Shown here: piece by piece, positions 28,092-37,158 of the stretch
Position numbering within the stretch: the stretch's first letter is position 1
How the letters are laid out: every line of letters starts with the position of its first letter
The notes under the pieces: generated by a model
What the model was told of the DNA's origin: nothing
The model's input: only the letters and a program-made list of their open reading frames with translations
Databases searched by the model: none
Made by a program: the position numbers and the translations under genes
Source of the DNA: Massilia eurypsychrophila
GTDB lineage: Bacteria; Pseudomonadota; Gammaproteobacteria; Burkholderiales; Burkholderiaceae_D
DNA: 54,754 nucleotides
Assembly: GCF_002760655.1 (NCBI RefSeq)
Contig: NZ_PDOC01000029.1
Coordinates: forward strand, 1-54,754
Direction of reading: 5' to 3'

Positions 28092-29645
28092 ATGCGCCCG
28101 ATTGTTTTGATTGCCGCCCTGTTCATCTCGACGTCAGCGCATGCCGACACCTACTTCCAGTTCGACCTGAATGTTGGCCCCTACTCGGTCGGCCTGCGCG
28201 TGCTGCAACAATATGATCATTCGCGCGTATACCGCACCCGTTTTGACGTGCTGACCGGACGCGCCAACAGTGGCGAACGCGCCAGGCCGGTTCAGGCGCT
28301 GGTCTGGTACCCGGCGCGCCAGGGCGGCAAGGCAGTGACCTATCTCGACTATGTCCGGACGATGGCGACCGAAGAAGATCTGGCGATCACGCCGCAGGAA
28401 ATCGAGCTGCGCACCAGCGCCTGGATCGAGGCGCGCTCGAAGCGAATGGACAAGGAGGTGCTGCAGCGCGAGTTGCGCCAGGTGATGTGGGCCACCCGCG
28501 ATGCCAAGCCGGCGGCGGGCAAGTTTCCGGTGGTGGTGTACGCACCGAGCCGCAGCGCGCCGGCCCATGAGAACGTGGAAATGTGCGAGTTCCTGGCAAG
28601 CCAGGGTTATGTCGTCATCTCCAGCGCCGACATGGGTACCCGCACCCGCGCGATGAACACCGACCGCGAGGGGCTCGAAACCGGCGCCGCCGATGTCCGC
28701 TTCCTGATTTCGACGGCGCACACGCTGCCGCAGGCCGATACCAGCCGCATCGGCGTGGTCGGTTTCAGCTGGGGTGGCCTCATCAATGTCGCCGCCGCCG
28801 CCAGCGATGACCGCATCGGCGCCGTGGTGAGCCTGGACGGCTCGGTGCGCTCATATCCGAAATTCATCGATGGCGGCGCCGAGGCGCTGGCCTACGTGAC
28901 GCCGGCGCGGGTTGCGGTGCCGTTCCTGTTCATCGGCGCGCGGCCGAAGTCGGTCGAGCAGCTGGCCAGTTCGCCCGACATGAGCCTCGCATACAGCTTC
29001 ATCAACAGCATGAAGTATTCGGACGTCTACGTGGCGTCGATGCAGCCGATGATCCACCGCGATTTTTCGTCCTGGAGCCAACGCTTGTCGGCGCCCGATC
29101 CAGCGCAGCCATACACGCGGCGGGAGGCGCTGACCGCCTACGAATGGACCGTGCGCTACGTCCATCAGTTCCTCGACGCCTATCTGAAGGAGAACGCGCC
29201 GGCGCGCGCGTTCCTGCAAAAGCCGGCCAGCGCCAATGGCGCGCCGCGCAACCTGATGACGATCGAGCAGCGACCCGCGACAGGCAAGGCGCCGCGCTTC
29301 GAGATGCTTGCGCTGGAGCTGAACCAGCAGGGCTACCAGCATGCGCTGCCGCTGTACCGCAAGATGAAGCAGCAGGATCCGAAGTTCGAAGTGAGCGAGC
29401 GTGGCATGGACGACTGGGGCGGCGCGCTGGTGCGGGCCGGCCGGCGCAACGAAGCGGTCGAGATCTTCAAGCTAGGCGTGGCGATTTACCCGGACAGCGC
29501 GGCGCTGTTCGACAGCCTGGGCGACGCCAGCGAGTCTGGCGGCGACAAGCAGCGCGCGCTTGAATACTACCGCCGTGCGTTTGAACTGGAACCGGACAAT
29601 GCCACGGTGGCGCGCCATGTCAAACGGCTCGAAGCCGCGCAATAA
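28092..29645 (+). CDS. Secreted alpha/beta hydrolase with C-terminal TPR segment
   Basis: 517 aa. Signal peptide at residues 1-18 (ending 'TSAHA'). A dienelactone-hydrolase-like alpha/beta fold has its nucleophile in 'VVGFSWGGLIN' (Ser near 226), preceded by 'GKFPVVVYAPSRSAP'. From about residue 395 the protein turns into helical repeats ('ALELNQQGYQHALPLYRKMK', 'LFDSLGDASESGGDKQRALE'), i.e. two to three TPR units. Hydrolase plus TPR in one chain suggests a periplasmic enzyme with a docking tail. Substrate unknown; possible LuxR target. Confidence 0.82.
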   Translation: MRPIVLIAALFISTSAHADTYFQFDLNVGPYSVGLRVLQQYDHSRVYRTRFDVLTGRANSGERARPVQALVWYPARQGGKAVTYLDYVRTMATEEDLAITPQEIELRTSAWIEARSKRMDKEVLQRELRQVMWATRDAKPAAGKFPVVVYAPSRSAPAHENVEMCEFLASQGYVVISSADMGTRTRAMNTDREGLETGAADVRFLISTAHTLPQADTSRIGVVGFSWGGLINVAAAASDDRIGAVVSLDGSVRSYPKFIDGGAEALAYVTPARVAVPFLFIGARPKSVEQLASSPDMSLAYSFINSMKYSDVYVASMQPMIHRDFSSWSQRLSAPDPAQPYTRREALTAYEWTVRYVHQFLDAYLKENAPARAFLQKPASANGAPRNLMTIEQRPATGKAPRFEMLALELNQQGYQHALPLYRKMKQQDPKFEVSERGMDDWGGALVRAGRRNEAVEIFKLGVAIYPDSAALFDSLGDASESGGDKQRALEYYRRAFELEPDNATVARHVKRLEAAQ

Positions 29646-29655
29646 GGATCGGCGA

Positions 29656-29687
29656 ACCGGATGGCTTGCGCGCGGACGCCATCCGGT
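29656..29687. terminator. Hairpin between convergent hydrolase and NTF2-like genes
   Basis: ACCGGATGGC (29656-29665) pairs perfectly with GCCATCCGGT (29678-29687). No T-tract follows. The stem and part of the loop (GGACGCCATCC) match the terminator at 26944-26983, suggesting a repeated 3'-end module. Confidence 0.6.
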
Positions 29688-29699
29688 CGTGCTAGCCAA

Positions 29700-30143
29700 T
29701 CAGTGCTGCATCGGCGCGCCTCGTGCTACGCCCGCCTCTCGCATCGGCCTGTAAGCAGCCTCGGCCGCTGCGGTGTGGTTGTATTGCTGCAGCCGCGCCA
29801 CTTTGCCATCGCGGACGGTGAAGATGTGCGTCCACGGACTGTCGTATGTCAGCCCGGTCGACTTAACGTGCCAGCTTGAAATGCCGGTGGCGACCACTTT
29901 ATCGCCTTCGGCAATGAAGTCCTGCGGCTCGAACTTGATGACGTCCTGCGCCTGCTCGAGCTTGCTAAAAAACTGCGCTACCTGATCCTTGCCGTGAAAG
30001 CTGCCGGCGAACGGTATGTCGTCGGAATCGTTGGCGATCCACTCGATATCGTCGCGGAAGAGGTTGAGCAGGCCCTTGACATTCTTGTCCTTATACAGCT
30101 GGTAGCACTGCATGATCAGCTGTTTGTTTTGTTGGGTGTTCAT
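29700..30143 (-). CDS. NTF2-like (SnoaL / ketosteroid-isomerase-fold) protein
   Basis: 147 aa from ATG 30143, selected because AAGGAG lies seven bases upstream; the frame opens earlier at 30164. One cone-shaped NTF2-like domain: 'CYQLYKDKNVKGLLNLFRDD', 'IPFAGSFHGKDQVAQFFSKL', 'KVVATGISSWHVKSTG', 'WTHIFTVRDGKVARLQQYN'. Such proteins bind or isomerise small hydrophobic molecules, or act as stress-associated stand-alone domains; no catalytic residues can be assigned. It converges with the hydrolase gene. Confidence 0.85.
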   Translation of the reverse strand: MNTQQNKQLIMQCYQLYKDKNVKGLLNLFRDDIEWIANDSDDIPFAGSFHGKDQVAQFFSKLEQAQDVIKFEPQDFIAEGDKVVATGISSWHVKSTGLTYDSPWTHIFTVRDGKVARLQQYNHTAAAEAAYRPMREAGVARGAPMQH

Positions 30144-30273
30144 GACTATCTCCTTGAAACGCAACGAACTGCCTCGGGGTAAGACTGCGGCGAAGGACAG
30201 TGCGTTGCATGCTTCATATTAGGTGCAACGGCGCGTTTTTCAATGGTGTGGAGGAACTCTCAAGAACTTCGAG

Positions 30274-30318
30274 AACCGGGGGCTGACCCAGGGTCTGACC
30301 CTGGGTCAGCCCCCGGTT
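30274..30318. repeat. GGTCTGACC-family palindrome, copy E
   Basis: AACCGGGGGCTGACCCAG (30274-30291) is perfectly complementary to 30301-30318; the 9-base loop is itself GGTCTGACC. A partial relative, GGGTCTGACACC, lies at 30393-30404. Both sit downstream of the MAPEG gene. The 301 bases 30144-30444 contain these elements and no gene. Confidence 0.85.
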
Positions 30319-30444
30319 GTAGAACTGCCGATGCGCAGGGGAGTAGCGACATGCGCCCTGGCATGAGGACTCGCCCAAAACTTGTAGCACCTGGGTCTGA
30401 CACCGATTCTAGAACTTGGGGTGGCGGGGGGGCAGGCTCACGGC

Positions 30445-30840
30445 TCAGCCGGCGAGAATGACCTTGAACAGCATCACCATGCCGACGATCGAGACAGTCC
30501 ACACCAGCGTGCGCACGACCGGCACGCCGGCGGCGTACAGCGGCAGATACAGCACGCGCGCGGCGAGGAACAGCTGGCAGCCGAGCACGGTTTGTTCGCT
30601 GTGGTGCCCGGCGACGTGGGCGATCAGCACGGCGGCGGCGAACAGCGGCAAGGTCTCGAACAGGTTTGCCTGGGCCCGCTGAAGGCGCGCCGTGACCTTG
30701 CCGACGGGCGGCCCGTCGCCGTCGCGCGCGCTGACGTTGCGCCACAGGCCGGTCTCGATCGTGCGAAACGTCCCCGCCAGGGCGATATGCACCATTGCCA
30801 GCACCAGCGTCCAGCCGAGGATGGTCAGTTCGATTGTCAT
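30445..30840 (-). CDS. MAPEG-family membrane protein
   Basis: 131 aa with four hydrophobic helices. Starts at ATG 30840 with AAGGAA five bases before. 'RLQRAQANLFETLPLFAAAV' is the MAPEG signature (Glu and Asn in the glutathione/lipid site), then 'LFLAARVLYLPLYAAGVPVV'. Family members are glutathione-dependent transferases or uncharacterised relatives in bacteria; the reaction here is unknown. Divergent from the M14 peptidase gene. Confidence 0.85.
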   Translation of the reverse strand: MTIELTILGWTLVLAMVHIALAGTFRTIETGLWRNVSARDGDGPPVGKVTARLQRAQANLFETLPLFAAAVLIAHVAGHHSEQTVLGCQLFLAARVLYLPLYAAGVPVVRTLVWTVSIVGMVMLFKVILAG

Positions 30841-30906
30841 TGTGTTCCTTGTTGTCGGGTTATTGATCAAGCGTGAGGATAGCAAATCGACGCACACAAT
30901 CCCGAC

Positions 30907-30912
30907 TATAAT
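30907..30912 (+). promoter_or_regulatory. Perfect -10 hexamer for the M14 peptidase gene
   Basis: TATAAT at 30907-30912, 60 bases before the ATG, in the short A/T-richer divergent gap. No convincing -35 hexamer at 16-18 bases, so it is only a candidate promoter. Confidence 0.35.
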
Positions 30913-30971
30913 TTCCGGTCGCCAAGCCCACCAGGCCTGGCCTTCCATCCTTTTTCGCCGGAGTCTTACCG

Positions 30972-32735
30972 ATGATTCGTTCTGCGCTGCTGCTCGCCCT
31001 GTTCGCCGCCGTTCCGCTGTCCCACGCCGCACCCGACCTCACCACCGTCTCGGAGCGTTCCGGTTTCACCAGCACCGGCCGCTACGACGAAGTGATCAAG
31101 CTGTGCGCGGCGTTCCAGCAGGCGTATCCGAAGCAGGTGCGCTGCATCGACTTCGGCGTCACGCCGGAAGGGCGGCCGATGAAGGCGCTGGTGGTCACCC
31201 GCACCGGCGCCATGACGGCGCAGGCGGCCCAGCGGCGCGGCCTGCCGGTGGTGCTGATCCAGGGCGGCATCCACGCCGGCGAGATCGACGGCAAGGACGC
31301 CGGCTTCCTGGCGCTGCGCGAAGTGCTGGAGAACCGCGCCGCGCCGGGTGCGCTCGACAAGCAGGTGCTGCTGTTCGTCCCGGTGTTCAACGCCGACGGC
31401 CACGAGCGCTTCACGCCGAACAACCGCCCCAATCAGCGCGGCCCGGTGGCGATGGGCTGGCGCACCACCGCGCAGAACTTCAACCTGAACCGCGATTATG
31501 TCAAGGCCGACGCCCCCGAGATGCAGGCCATGCTGGCGCTGGTGAACGCGTGGGATCCGCTGGCCTACGTCGACCTGCACGTGACCAACGGCGCCAAGTT
31601 CGAGCACGACATATCGATCCAGGTCGAGCCGGTGTATTCGGGCGACAGCCAGTTCCGCCAGGTCGGCCTGGCGCTGCGCACCAACGTCATCGACGACATC
31701 ACCAAACAGGGCTCGATGCCGCAGGCCTACTACATGTCGTTCGCCGACACCGACAACCCGCAGTCCGGCTTTGTCGACGGCGTGTCCGACCCGCGTTTTT
31801 CGACCGGCTACTTCCAGCTGCGTAACCGCCTGGCGGTGCTGGTCGAGACCCATGCGTGGAAGGATTACCCGACCCGCGTGCGCATCACCCGCAACACGGT
31901 GGTGTCGGTGCTGGCGCAGGTGGCCGCCAACGGCGCCCAGTGGCGCAAGGCCGCGCTCGACGCCGATGCGCGCGCCATGCAGATCGCCGGCGCGCCGGTG
32001 CCGCTGACCTGGAAGACGACCGACAAGGTCCGCATGGTCGACTTCAAGGGTTATGCATACACGCGCACGCCGTCCGACGTGTCGGGCATCCTGATGACGC
32101 GCTACGACGAAACCCGCCCGCAGCTGTGGACCGTGCCGCTGCGCGACGAAGTGCTGCCGGACCTGGTCGTCAACGCGCCCGGCGCCGGCTACATCGTGCC
32201 TGCCGCGTTCGCGAAGATGGTGGCGGCCAAGCTGCAGCAGCACGCGGTCACTTTTCGCACCATCGGCGCCAGCGACGGCAAGGCCGACGTCGAGACCTTC
32301 CGTGCCGATAAGACGACCTTTACGCCCGGCTCGTTCGAATCGCGCCAGCGCCTGACGGTGCTGGGCGCCTGGCGCGCCGAGCCGCGCACGCTGGCCACGG
32401 GCGACCTGTTCGTGCCGGTGGCGCAGCCGAAGGCGCGGCTGGTGATGGCGATGCTCGAGCCGCAGGCGCCCGATTCGCTGCTGGCTTGGGGCGCGTTCAA
32501 CAACGCCTTCGAGCGCAAGGAGTACATGGAGGAGTACGTCGCCGAGGACGTGGCGCGCGAACAGATGGCGGCCGATCCGGCGCTGGCGGCGCAGTTCCGC
32601 CAACAGGTCGACAGCGATCCGGCGTTCGCCAACAACGCCCGCGCGCGCCTGGAGTTCTTCGCCCGCCGCCACGCCTCGTGGGACGAGCGCTACAACCTGT
32701 ATCCGGTCATGCGCACCAACGTCGCGCCGCGCTGA
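30972..32735 (+). CDS. Secreted M14-family zinc carboxypeptidase
   Basis: 587 aa with signal peptide (residues 1-19, 'FAAVPLSHA'). The M14 zinc site is 'GGIHAGEIDGKD' (H101, E104), with the third ligand in 'AYVDLHVTNG' (near 203) and the catalytic Glu in 'AVLVETHAWKDY' (near 290). The remaining ~290 residues are a C-terminal region with no assigned domain, longer than in minimal carboxypeptidases. Probably periplasmic or secreted, trimming peptides. It precedes a TonB-dependent receptor gene across a low-G+C gap, so a peptide-uptake link is possible but inferred. Confidence 0.88.
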   Translation: MIRSALLLALFAAVPLSHAAPDLTTVSERSGFTSTGRYDEVIKLCAAFQQAYPKQVRCIDFGVTPEGRPMKALVVTRTGAMTAQAAQRRGLPVVLIQGGIHAGEIDGKDAGFLALREVLENRAAPGALDKQVLLFVPVFNADGHERFTPNNRPNQRGPVAMGWRTTAQNFNLNRDYVKADAPEMQAMLALVNAWDPLAYVDLHVTNGAKFEHDISIQVEPVYSGDSQFRQVGLALRTNVIDDITKQGSMPQAYYMSFADTDNPQSGFVDGVSDPRFSTGYFQLRNRLAVLVETHAWKDYPTRVRITRNTVVSVLAQVAANGAQWRKAALDADARAMQIAGAPVPLTWKTTDKVRMVDFKGYAYTRTPSDVSGILMTRYDETRPQLWTVPLRDEVLPDLVVNAPGAGYIVPAAFAKMVAAKLQQHAVTFRTIGASDGKADVETFRADKTTFTPGSFESRQRLTVLGAWRAEPRTLATGDLFVPVAQPKARLVMAMLEPQAPDSLLAWGAFNNAFERKEYMEEYVAEDVAREQMAADPALAAQFRQQVDSDPAFANNARARLEFFARRHASWDERYNLYPVMRTNVAPR

Positions 32736-32809
32736 CGCGTTGCACCGTGCCGGTCCACTGTCCGGGCCGTTCCGGTGCGTTTTTCGGCCCAAAAAGCGCT
32801 ATTTGTTGT

Positions 32810-32887
32810 ACATACGTGACAATATACATACAAGGCATGCAACAACATACGTATAAATTGACAGTTGCCTCGCGGCTATGGTTTTAT
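32810..32887 (+). promoter_or_regulatory. A/T-rich promoter region of the first TonB receptor
   Basis: The 254-base gap 32736-32989 is markedly A/T-richer than its surroundings. ACATACGT occurs twice as a direct repeat (32810-32817, 32845-32852). TTGACA (32858-32863) is followed 18 bases later by TTTTAT (32882-32887), a plausible sigma-70 promoter about 100 bases before the ATG. The direct repeats could bind a regulator upstream of -35. Confidence 0.45.
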
Positions 32888-32989
32888 CGTTAACTTCTTT
32901 CCCAAGCGGGAAGAAACATAAAAATTGCCTTTGTAGCAAGTGATCCTTGCGGCAAATGTAAAACCATAATAATTTCCAGGGGCTATCAA

Positions 32990-35887
32990 ATGATTCAAGA
33001 AAAGGTGTTGTCGCGATCGATGCGACTGATGTTTTCCGGCAGTGTGCTGGTTGGCATGGCGGTCGTCGCCCAGCCGCTGTATGCACAGGAAAAAATGGAA
33101 GTTGTGCAAGTGACCGGTACCCGGATCACCACGCCAGGCACCGTTTCCAACAGTCCAATCTCATCGATTACTGCGGAAGAAATCAAGACCTCGCAGCCGA
33201 TCGCGGTGGAAGAATTCTTCAAAGGTTTGCCGGCAGCAGTGCCTGCGATCGGTCCGGGCACCAACAACGGCACCGGCGGCGGCGCCACCATCGACTTGCG
33301 CGGCCTCGGCACCAACCGCACGCTGGTCCTGATCAATGGCCGCCGGCTGGTCCCGTTCAACCTCGGCGGCACCGTCGACACCAACTCGATTCCTATCGCC
33401 CTGCTCAGCCGCGTTGACCTGGTCACCGGCGGCGCGTCCGTCGTGTACGGCGCCGACGCTGTCTCCGGCGTGGTCAACTTCAACCTCAAGCGCAACTTCA
33501 CTGGCGTCGACCTGACGACCTCGTACGGCGCCACCATGGACGAGCGCGACACCAAGCGCCGCCGCACCGACCTGACCATCGGCGCCAACCTGGCCGACAA
33601 CCGCGGCAACGTGGTGCTGAGCGTCGGCAAGACCGTCGCCGATCCGCTGACCCAGGGTGAGCGTCCGTTCGGCGTCACCAGCCTCAGTTCGACCAACGGC
33701 GCACCGAGCGGTTCGGGCACCACCGTGCCATCGGCCTTCTCGACCAGCAAAGGCACCGGCGGCACCGATACGCTGGCCGGCGCCTGGCAGATCAACCCTA
33801 CCACCGGCGCGCTGATCCAGCCGGTGGAGGCGTTCAACTTCAATCCGGTCAACTATTACGTGACCGGCCTCGAGCGCACCCAGGCCACCGCGCTGGGTAA
33901 CTTCAAGATCAACAACCACGCCGAGGCATACGCCGAGCTGTTCTACACCAACAGCAAGGTCGCTTCCACGCTGGCCTCGACCGGTACCTTTGGCAATACC
34001 TTCAACGTGCCTATCGGGAATCCGTACATTCCTGCTGCCGCCCGTCAGCAATTGTGCGAGCGCCGTGGCATTCCGGCCGCCAGCTGCGTCGAAGGCAATG
34101 CGACCATGGTGCCGTTGCTGGTCAACCGCCGCATCACCGAGCTGGGACCGCGCTTCAACGACTTCGACAACAAGACGCTGCAGTTTACGCTCGGCCTGAA
34201 GGGCGAGATCGCGTACGACTGGACCTACGACGCTTACTGGAGCCGCGGCAACGCGGACCAGGTACAGGTGCGCCGCAACTGGGGTTCGCTGGCAAAAGTC
34301 GGCCAGGCGCTCAACGCGCTCAACCGCACCACCTGCGTCAACACCGCCAACGGCTGCGTGCCGCTCAACGTGTTCGGCGCCGAAGGCTCGATCACGCCCG
34401 CGCAGGCAGGATTCATCAACCAGAGCGCACTGTTGCTGCAATCGGTCCAGCAGGATGTCGCCGCCGTGTCGGTCTCGGGCGACCTCGGCGAAAAACTGGT
34501 CAGCCCGTTCGCCGGCACGCCGATCAACATGGCGCTGACGATGGAGCAGCGCAAGGTAGCGGCCAACACGAAATCGGACGGCGCCTCGCAGATCCAGGGC
34601 GAAGTGCTGGGCACCGGCGCGCCGACCCCGGACCGTACCGGCCAGTTCAACCTGAAGGAATACGCCGTTGAGATGGCAGTGCCGCTGGTGGCGGACAAAC
34701 CGTTCATCAAGGCGCTGAACCTCGAACTGGGCTATCGCCAGACCGAGTTTTCCACCGCCGGCAATTCACGGGACTACGGCAGCTGGAAGGTTGGCGGCGA
34801 ATGGGCGCCAATCCAGTCGCTGCGTTTGCGCGGCATGGTGCAGAAGGCAACCCGCGCGCCGAACGTGAACGAACTGTTCGCGCCGGTGGTGACGGGCCTG
34901 TCGAACCTGGCGATCGATCCTTGCCAGGGCAATCGGGTCAGCCAGGGCGCCGCCACCACGGCCGGCACCCTGTCGAACCTGTGCCGCCTGACCGGCGTGC
35001 CGCAAGGCGAGATCGGCAGCCTGCCGGCACCGTCGGCTGGCCAGATCAACAACCAGAGCGGCGGCAACCCGGCGCTGGGACCTGAGGAAGCGAAGACGAA
35101 AACCATCGGCTTTGTGTGGGAACCAATGCCGAAGCTGGCACTGACGGTCGACTACTACAAGATCGACATCGAGAAGGCAGTCTCGAGCCCGACCACCACC
35201 GACGTCCTCGACGGTTGCTACAGCACCGCGTTCAACCCGAGCCTGACGCTCAACGCGGCGTGCGGCCTGATCGGACGTAATACGATCAACGGCACCTTCA
35301 ACGGCAACGAGTCGAAGGGCGTGCAGACCGCGTCGTCGAACCTCGGTACGCAAAACACCAGCGGCATCGACGTCAACATCGCCTACCGTATGAACACCAC
35401 GGCACTGGGGATGGATCCGAAGTGGGGCAGCCTCGACCTGAGCATGGGCATCAACCAGGTGCAGAGCTACAAGTTCCGCCCGACGCCGGCGTCGGTCGAT
35501 CGTGACTGCCTCGGCTACTACAGCGTGGCCTGCGGCGCGCCGAACTACAAGCGCAAGTTCAACCAGCGTACCAACTGGAACGTGGGCGCCTTCTCGCTCG
35601 GCTACAACTGGCGTTATGTCAGCGCTGTGACTGAGGAGCCGGGCGGCACCAATTTCCTGCCGGCGTATTCTGCGATCGACGCGTATCACTATGTCGACAT
35701 GAGCGGTGCCTGGAAGGTCAACAAGAACCTGCGCGTGACCGTCAGCATCAACAACCTGGCCAACAAGAAACCGCCTATCGTCGGCGGCACCATCGGCAGC
35801 ACCGGTACCAACAGCGGCAATACGTTCCCGCAGAACTACGATGTGGTCGGCCGTTACATCACGTTCGGCGCTTCGCTGACTTTCTAA
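32990..35887 (+). CDS. TonB-dependent outer membrane receptor (965 aa)
   Basis: Energised uptake channel. Signal peptide to about residue 32 ('AVVAQPLYA'), then a plug domain with 'VVQVTGTRI' (TonB-box-like region), 'IDLRGLGTNRTLVLINGRRL' and 'VDLVTGGASVVYGADAVSGV', and a 22-strand-type barrel ending in the C-terminal aromatic '...ITFGASLTF'. The Arg/Leu-rich plug and 'GNPALGPEEAKTKTIGFVWE' fit the large receptor subfamily often tied to peptides or carbohydrates rather than siderophores. No ECF sigma/anti-sigma pair is adjacent. A strong terminator follows. Confidence 0.93.
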   Translation: MIQEKVLSRSMRLMFSGSVLVGMAVVAQPLYAQEKMEVVQVTGTRITTPGTVSNSPISSITAEEIKTSQPIAVEEFFKGLPAAVPAIGPGTNNGTGGGATIDLRGLGTNRTLVLINGRRLVPFNLGGTVDTNSIPIALLSRVDLVTGGASVVYGADAVSGVVNFNLKRNFTGVDLTTSYGATMDERDTKRRRTDLTIGANLADNRGNVVLSVGKTVADPLTQGERPFGVTSLSSTNGAPSGSGTTVPSAFSTSKGTGGTDTLAGAWQINPTTGALIQPVEAFNFNPVNYYVTGLERTQATALGNFKINNHAEAYAELFYTNSKVASTLASTGTFGNTFNVPIGNPYIPAAARQQLCERRGIPAASCVEGNATMVPLLVNRRITELGPRFNDFDNKTLQFTLGLKGEIAYDWTYDAYWSRGNADQVQVRRNWGSLAKVGQALNALNRTTCVNTANGCVPLNVFGAEGSITPAQAGFINQSALLLQSVQQDVAAVSVSGDLGEKLVSPFAGTPINMALTMEQRKVAANTKSDGASQIQGEVLGTGAPTPDRTGQFNLKEYAVEMAVPLVADKPFIKALNLELGYRQTEFSTAGNSRDYGSWKVGGEWAPIQSLRLRGMVQKATRAPNVNELFAPVVTGLSNLAIDPCQGNRVSQGAATTAGTLSNLCRLTGVPQGEIGSLPAPSAGQINNQSGGNPALGPEEAKTKTIGFVWEPMPKLALTVDYYKIDIEKAVSSPTTTDVLDGCYSTAFNPSLTLNAACGLIGRNTINGTFNGNESKGVQTASSNLGTQNTSGIDVNIAYRMNTTALGMDPKWGSLDLSMGINQVQSYKFRPTPASVDRDCLGYYSVACGAPNYKRKFNQRTNWNVGAFSLGYNWRYVSAVTEEPGGTNFLPAYSAIDAYHYVDMSGAWKVNKNLRVTVSINNLANKKPPIVGGTIGSTGTNSGNTFPQNYDVVGRYITFGASLTF

Positions 35888-35904
35888 TAGCAAGCATCAA
35901 CCAG

Positions 35905-35935
35905 AAATGGCGGGCTTCGGCCCGCCATTTTTTTA
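35905..35935 (+). terminator. Rho-independent terminator after the 965-aa receptor
   Basis: AAATGGCGGGC and GCCCGCCATTT form a perfect stem around a TTCG-type loop, followed by a T-run. It separates this gene from the beta-lactamase gene. Confidence 0.92.
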
Positions 35936-35967
35936 TCTTTTGTCCTGGTAACATTATGAGAAAATGA

Positions 35968-37158
35968 ATGATTCTCTCTAGAACATTCAAGGACGCATCG
36001 TTTGATCTCCCGGCCAAAACTCGGCAGCTGCATGGCGGTTGCCCTCATCGCTTCCTTTCCCTTTTCAAGCCATGCCGACGACTCCGCCCGCCCGCGCGCG
36101 CGGTCGACGCCGCCATCCGCCCGTTGATGGCCCAGCACGACGTGCCAGGCATGGCCGTTGCCGTCACCGTCGATGGCCGCACCACCTTCTTCAACTACGG
36201 CGTCGCCTCGCGCGAGACCAGCACGCCGGTCAGCGAGTCGACCTTGTTCGAGCTCGGATCGATCAGCAAGGTGTTCACCGCAACCCTGGCGTCGTATGCA
36301 CAAGTGCAGGGCAAGCTGGCGCTGGACGACCATCCCGGCAAATACATGCCGCAGCTGAAAGGCCGCCCGATTGACAAGGCGAGCCTGCTCAACCTCGGCA
36401 CCTACAGCGCCGGCGGCCTGCCGCTGCAGTTCCCCGACGAAGTCAGCGAAGATGGCCAGATGCCCGGCTATTTTCAGCAATGGAAACCAGGCGCCGCGTC
36501 TGGCGCGCAACGCCTGTATTCCAACCCCAGCCTCGGCTTGTTCGGCCACCTCACCGCGCTGGCCCTGAAGACAGATTTTGCCGACGCCGTCGAGAACCAG
36601 CTGTTCCCTCAACTGGGCCTGAAGCGCAGCTTCGTGCGCGTACCGGACAGCGCGAAGGCCAGCTATGCGTGGGGCTACAACCGCGCCAACAAGCCGGTGC
36701 GCGTCAACCCCGGCGTGTTTGCCGCCGAAGCTTACGGCGTCAAGTCGACCTCCGCCGACATGATCCGCTTCGTGCAGGTCAACATGGCGCCCGGCCAGCT
36801 GGCCGAGCCGATGCGCCGCGCTGTCGCCGGCACCCACACCGGCTACTTCCAGGTCGGCGAAATGGTGCAGGGCCTCGGCTGGGAACAGTATCCTTATCCA
36901 ATCGCGCTTGAGCGTCTGTTGGCCGGCAACTCCGTCACGATGATCAACGAAGCCAACACAGCCAGGCAGCTCACGCCGCCCCGCGCCCCAGTCGGGCCGA
37001 CGCTGTTCAACAAGACCGGTTCCACCGGCGGATTCGGCACCTATGTCGCCTTCGTGCCGGCAAAGAAAATCGGCATCGTGATGCTGGCAAACCGCGGCTA
37101 TCCGATTCCCGCGCGCGTCACCGCCGCGCATGCCATTTCGGAGCAGCTCGCACCGTGA
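35968..37158 (+). CDS. ampC: Class C (AmpC-type) beta-lactamase; signal peptide out of frame
   Basis: Serine beta-lactamase fold with all class C motifs: 'SISK' (S98, K101 in this frame), 'YSN' in '[12 protein letters not shown]', and '[13 protein letters not shown]'. '[20 protein letters not shown]' is typical of the mature N-terminus. The uninterrupted frame starts at ATG 35968 but gives no signal peptide. A proper one lies in the second frame from TTG 36002, with AAGGA eight bases before: '[20 protein letters not shown]' then 'SSHA'. The frames meet in a CG-repeat near 36093-36102, so a two-base gain or one-base loss there probably broke the gene. No ampR adjoins. Its stop overlaps the next start. 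Confidence 0.85.
   Translation: MILSRTFKDASFDLPAKTRQLHGGCPHRFLSLFKPCRRLRPPARAVDAAIRPLMAQHDVPGMAVAVTVDGRTTFFNYGVASRETSTPVSESTLFELGSISKVFTATLASYAQVQGKLALDDHPGKYMPQLKGRPIDKASLLNLGTYSAGGLPLQFPDEVSEDGQMPGYFQQWKPGAASGAQRLYSNPSLGLFGHLTALALKTDFADAVENQLFPQLGLKRSFVRVPDSAKASYAWGYNRANKPVRVNPGVFAAEAYGVKSTSADMIRFVQVNMAPGQLAEPMRRAVAGTHTGYFQVGEMVQGLGWEQYPYPIALERLLAGNSVTMINEANTARQLTPPRAPVGPTLFNKTGSTGGFGTYVAFVPAKKIGIVMLANRGYPIPARVTAAHAISEQLAP

Noticed and set aside
30966-32792. Minus-strand frame of 608 codons opposite the M14 peptidase
   Set aside because: Shadow frame, His/Arg/Gly-rich with no domain.
33161-34441. Long minus-strand frame within the first TonB receptor
   Set aside because: No family features; the receptor frame is continuous from signal peptide to C-terminal Phe.
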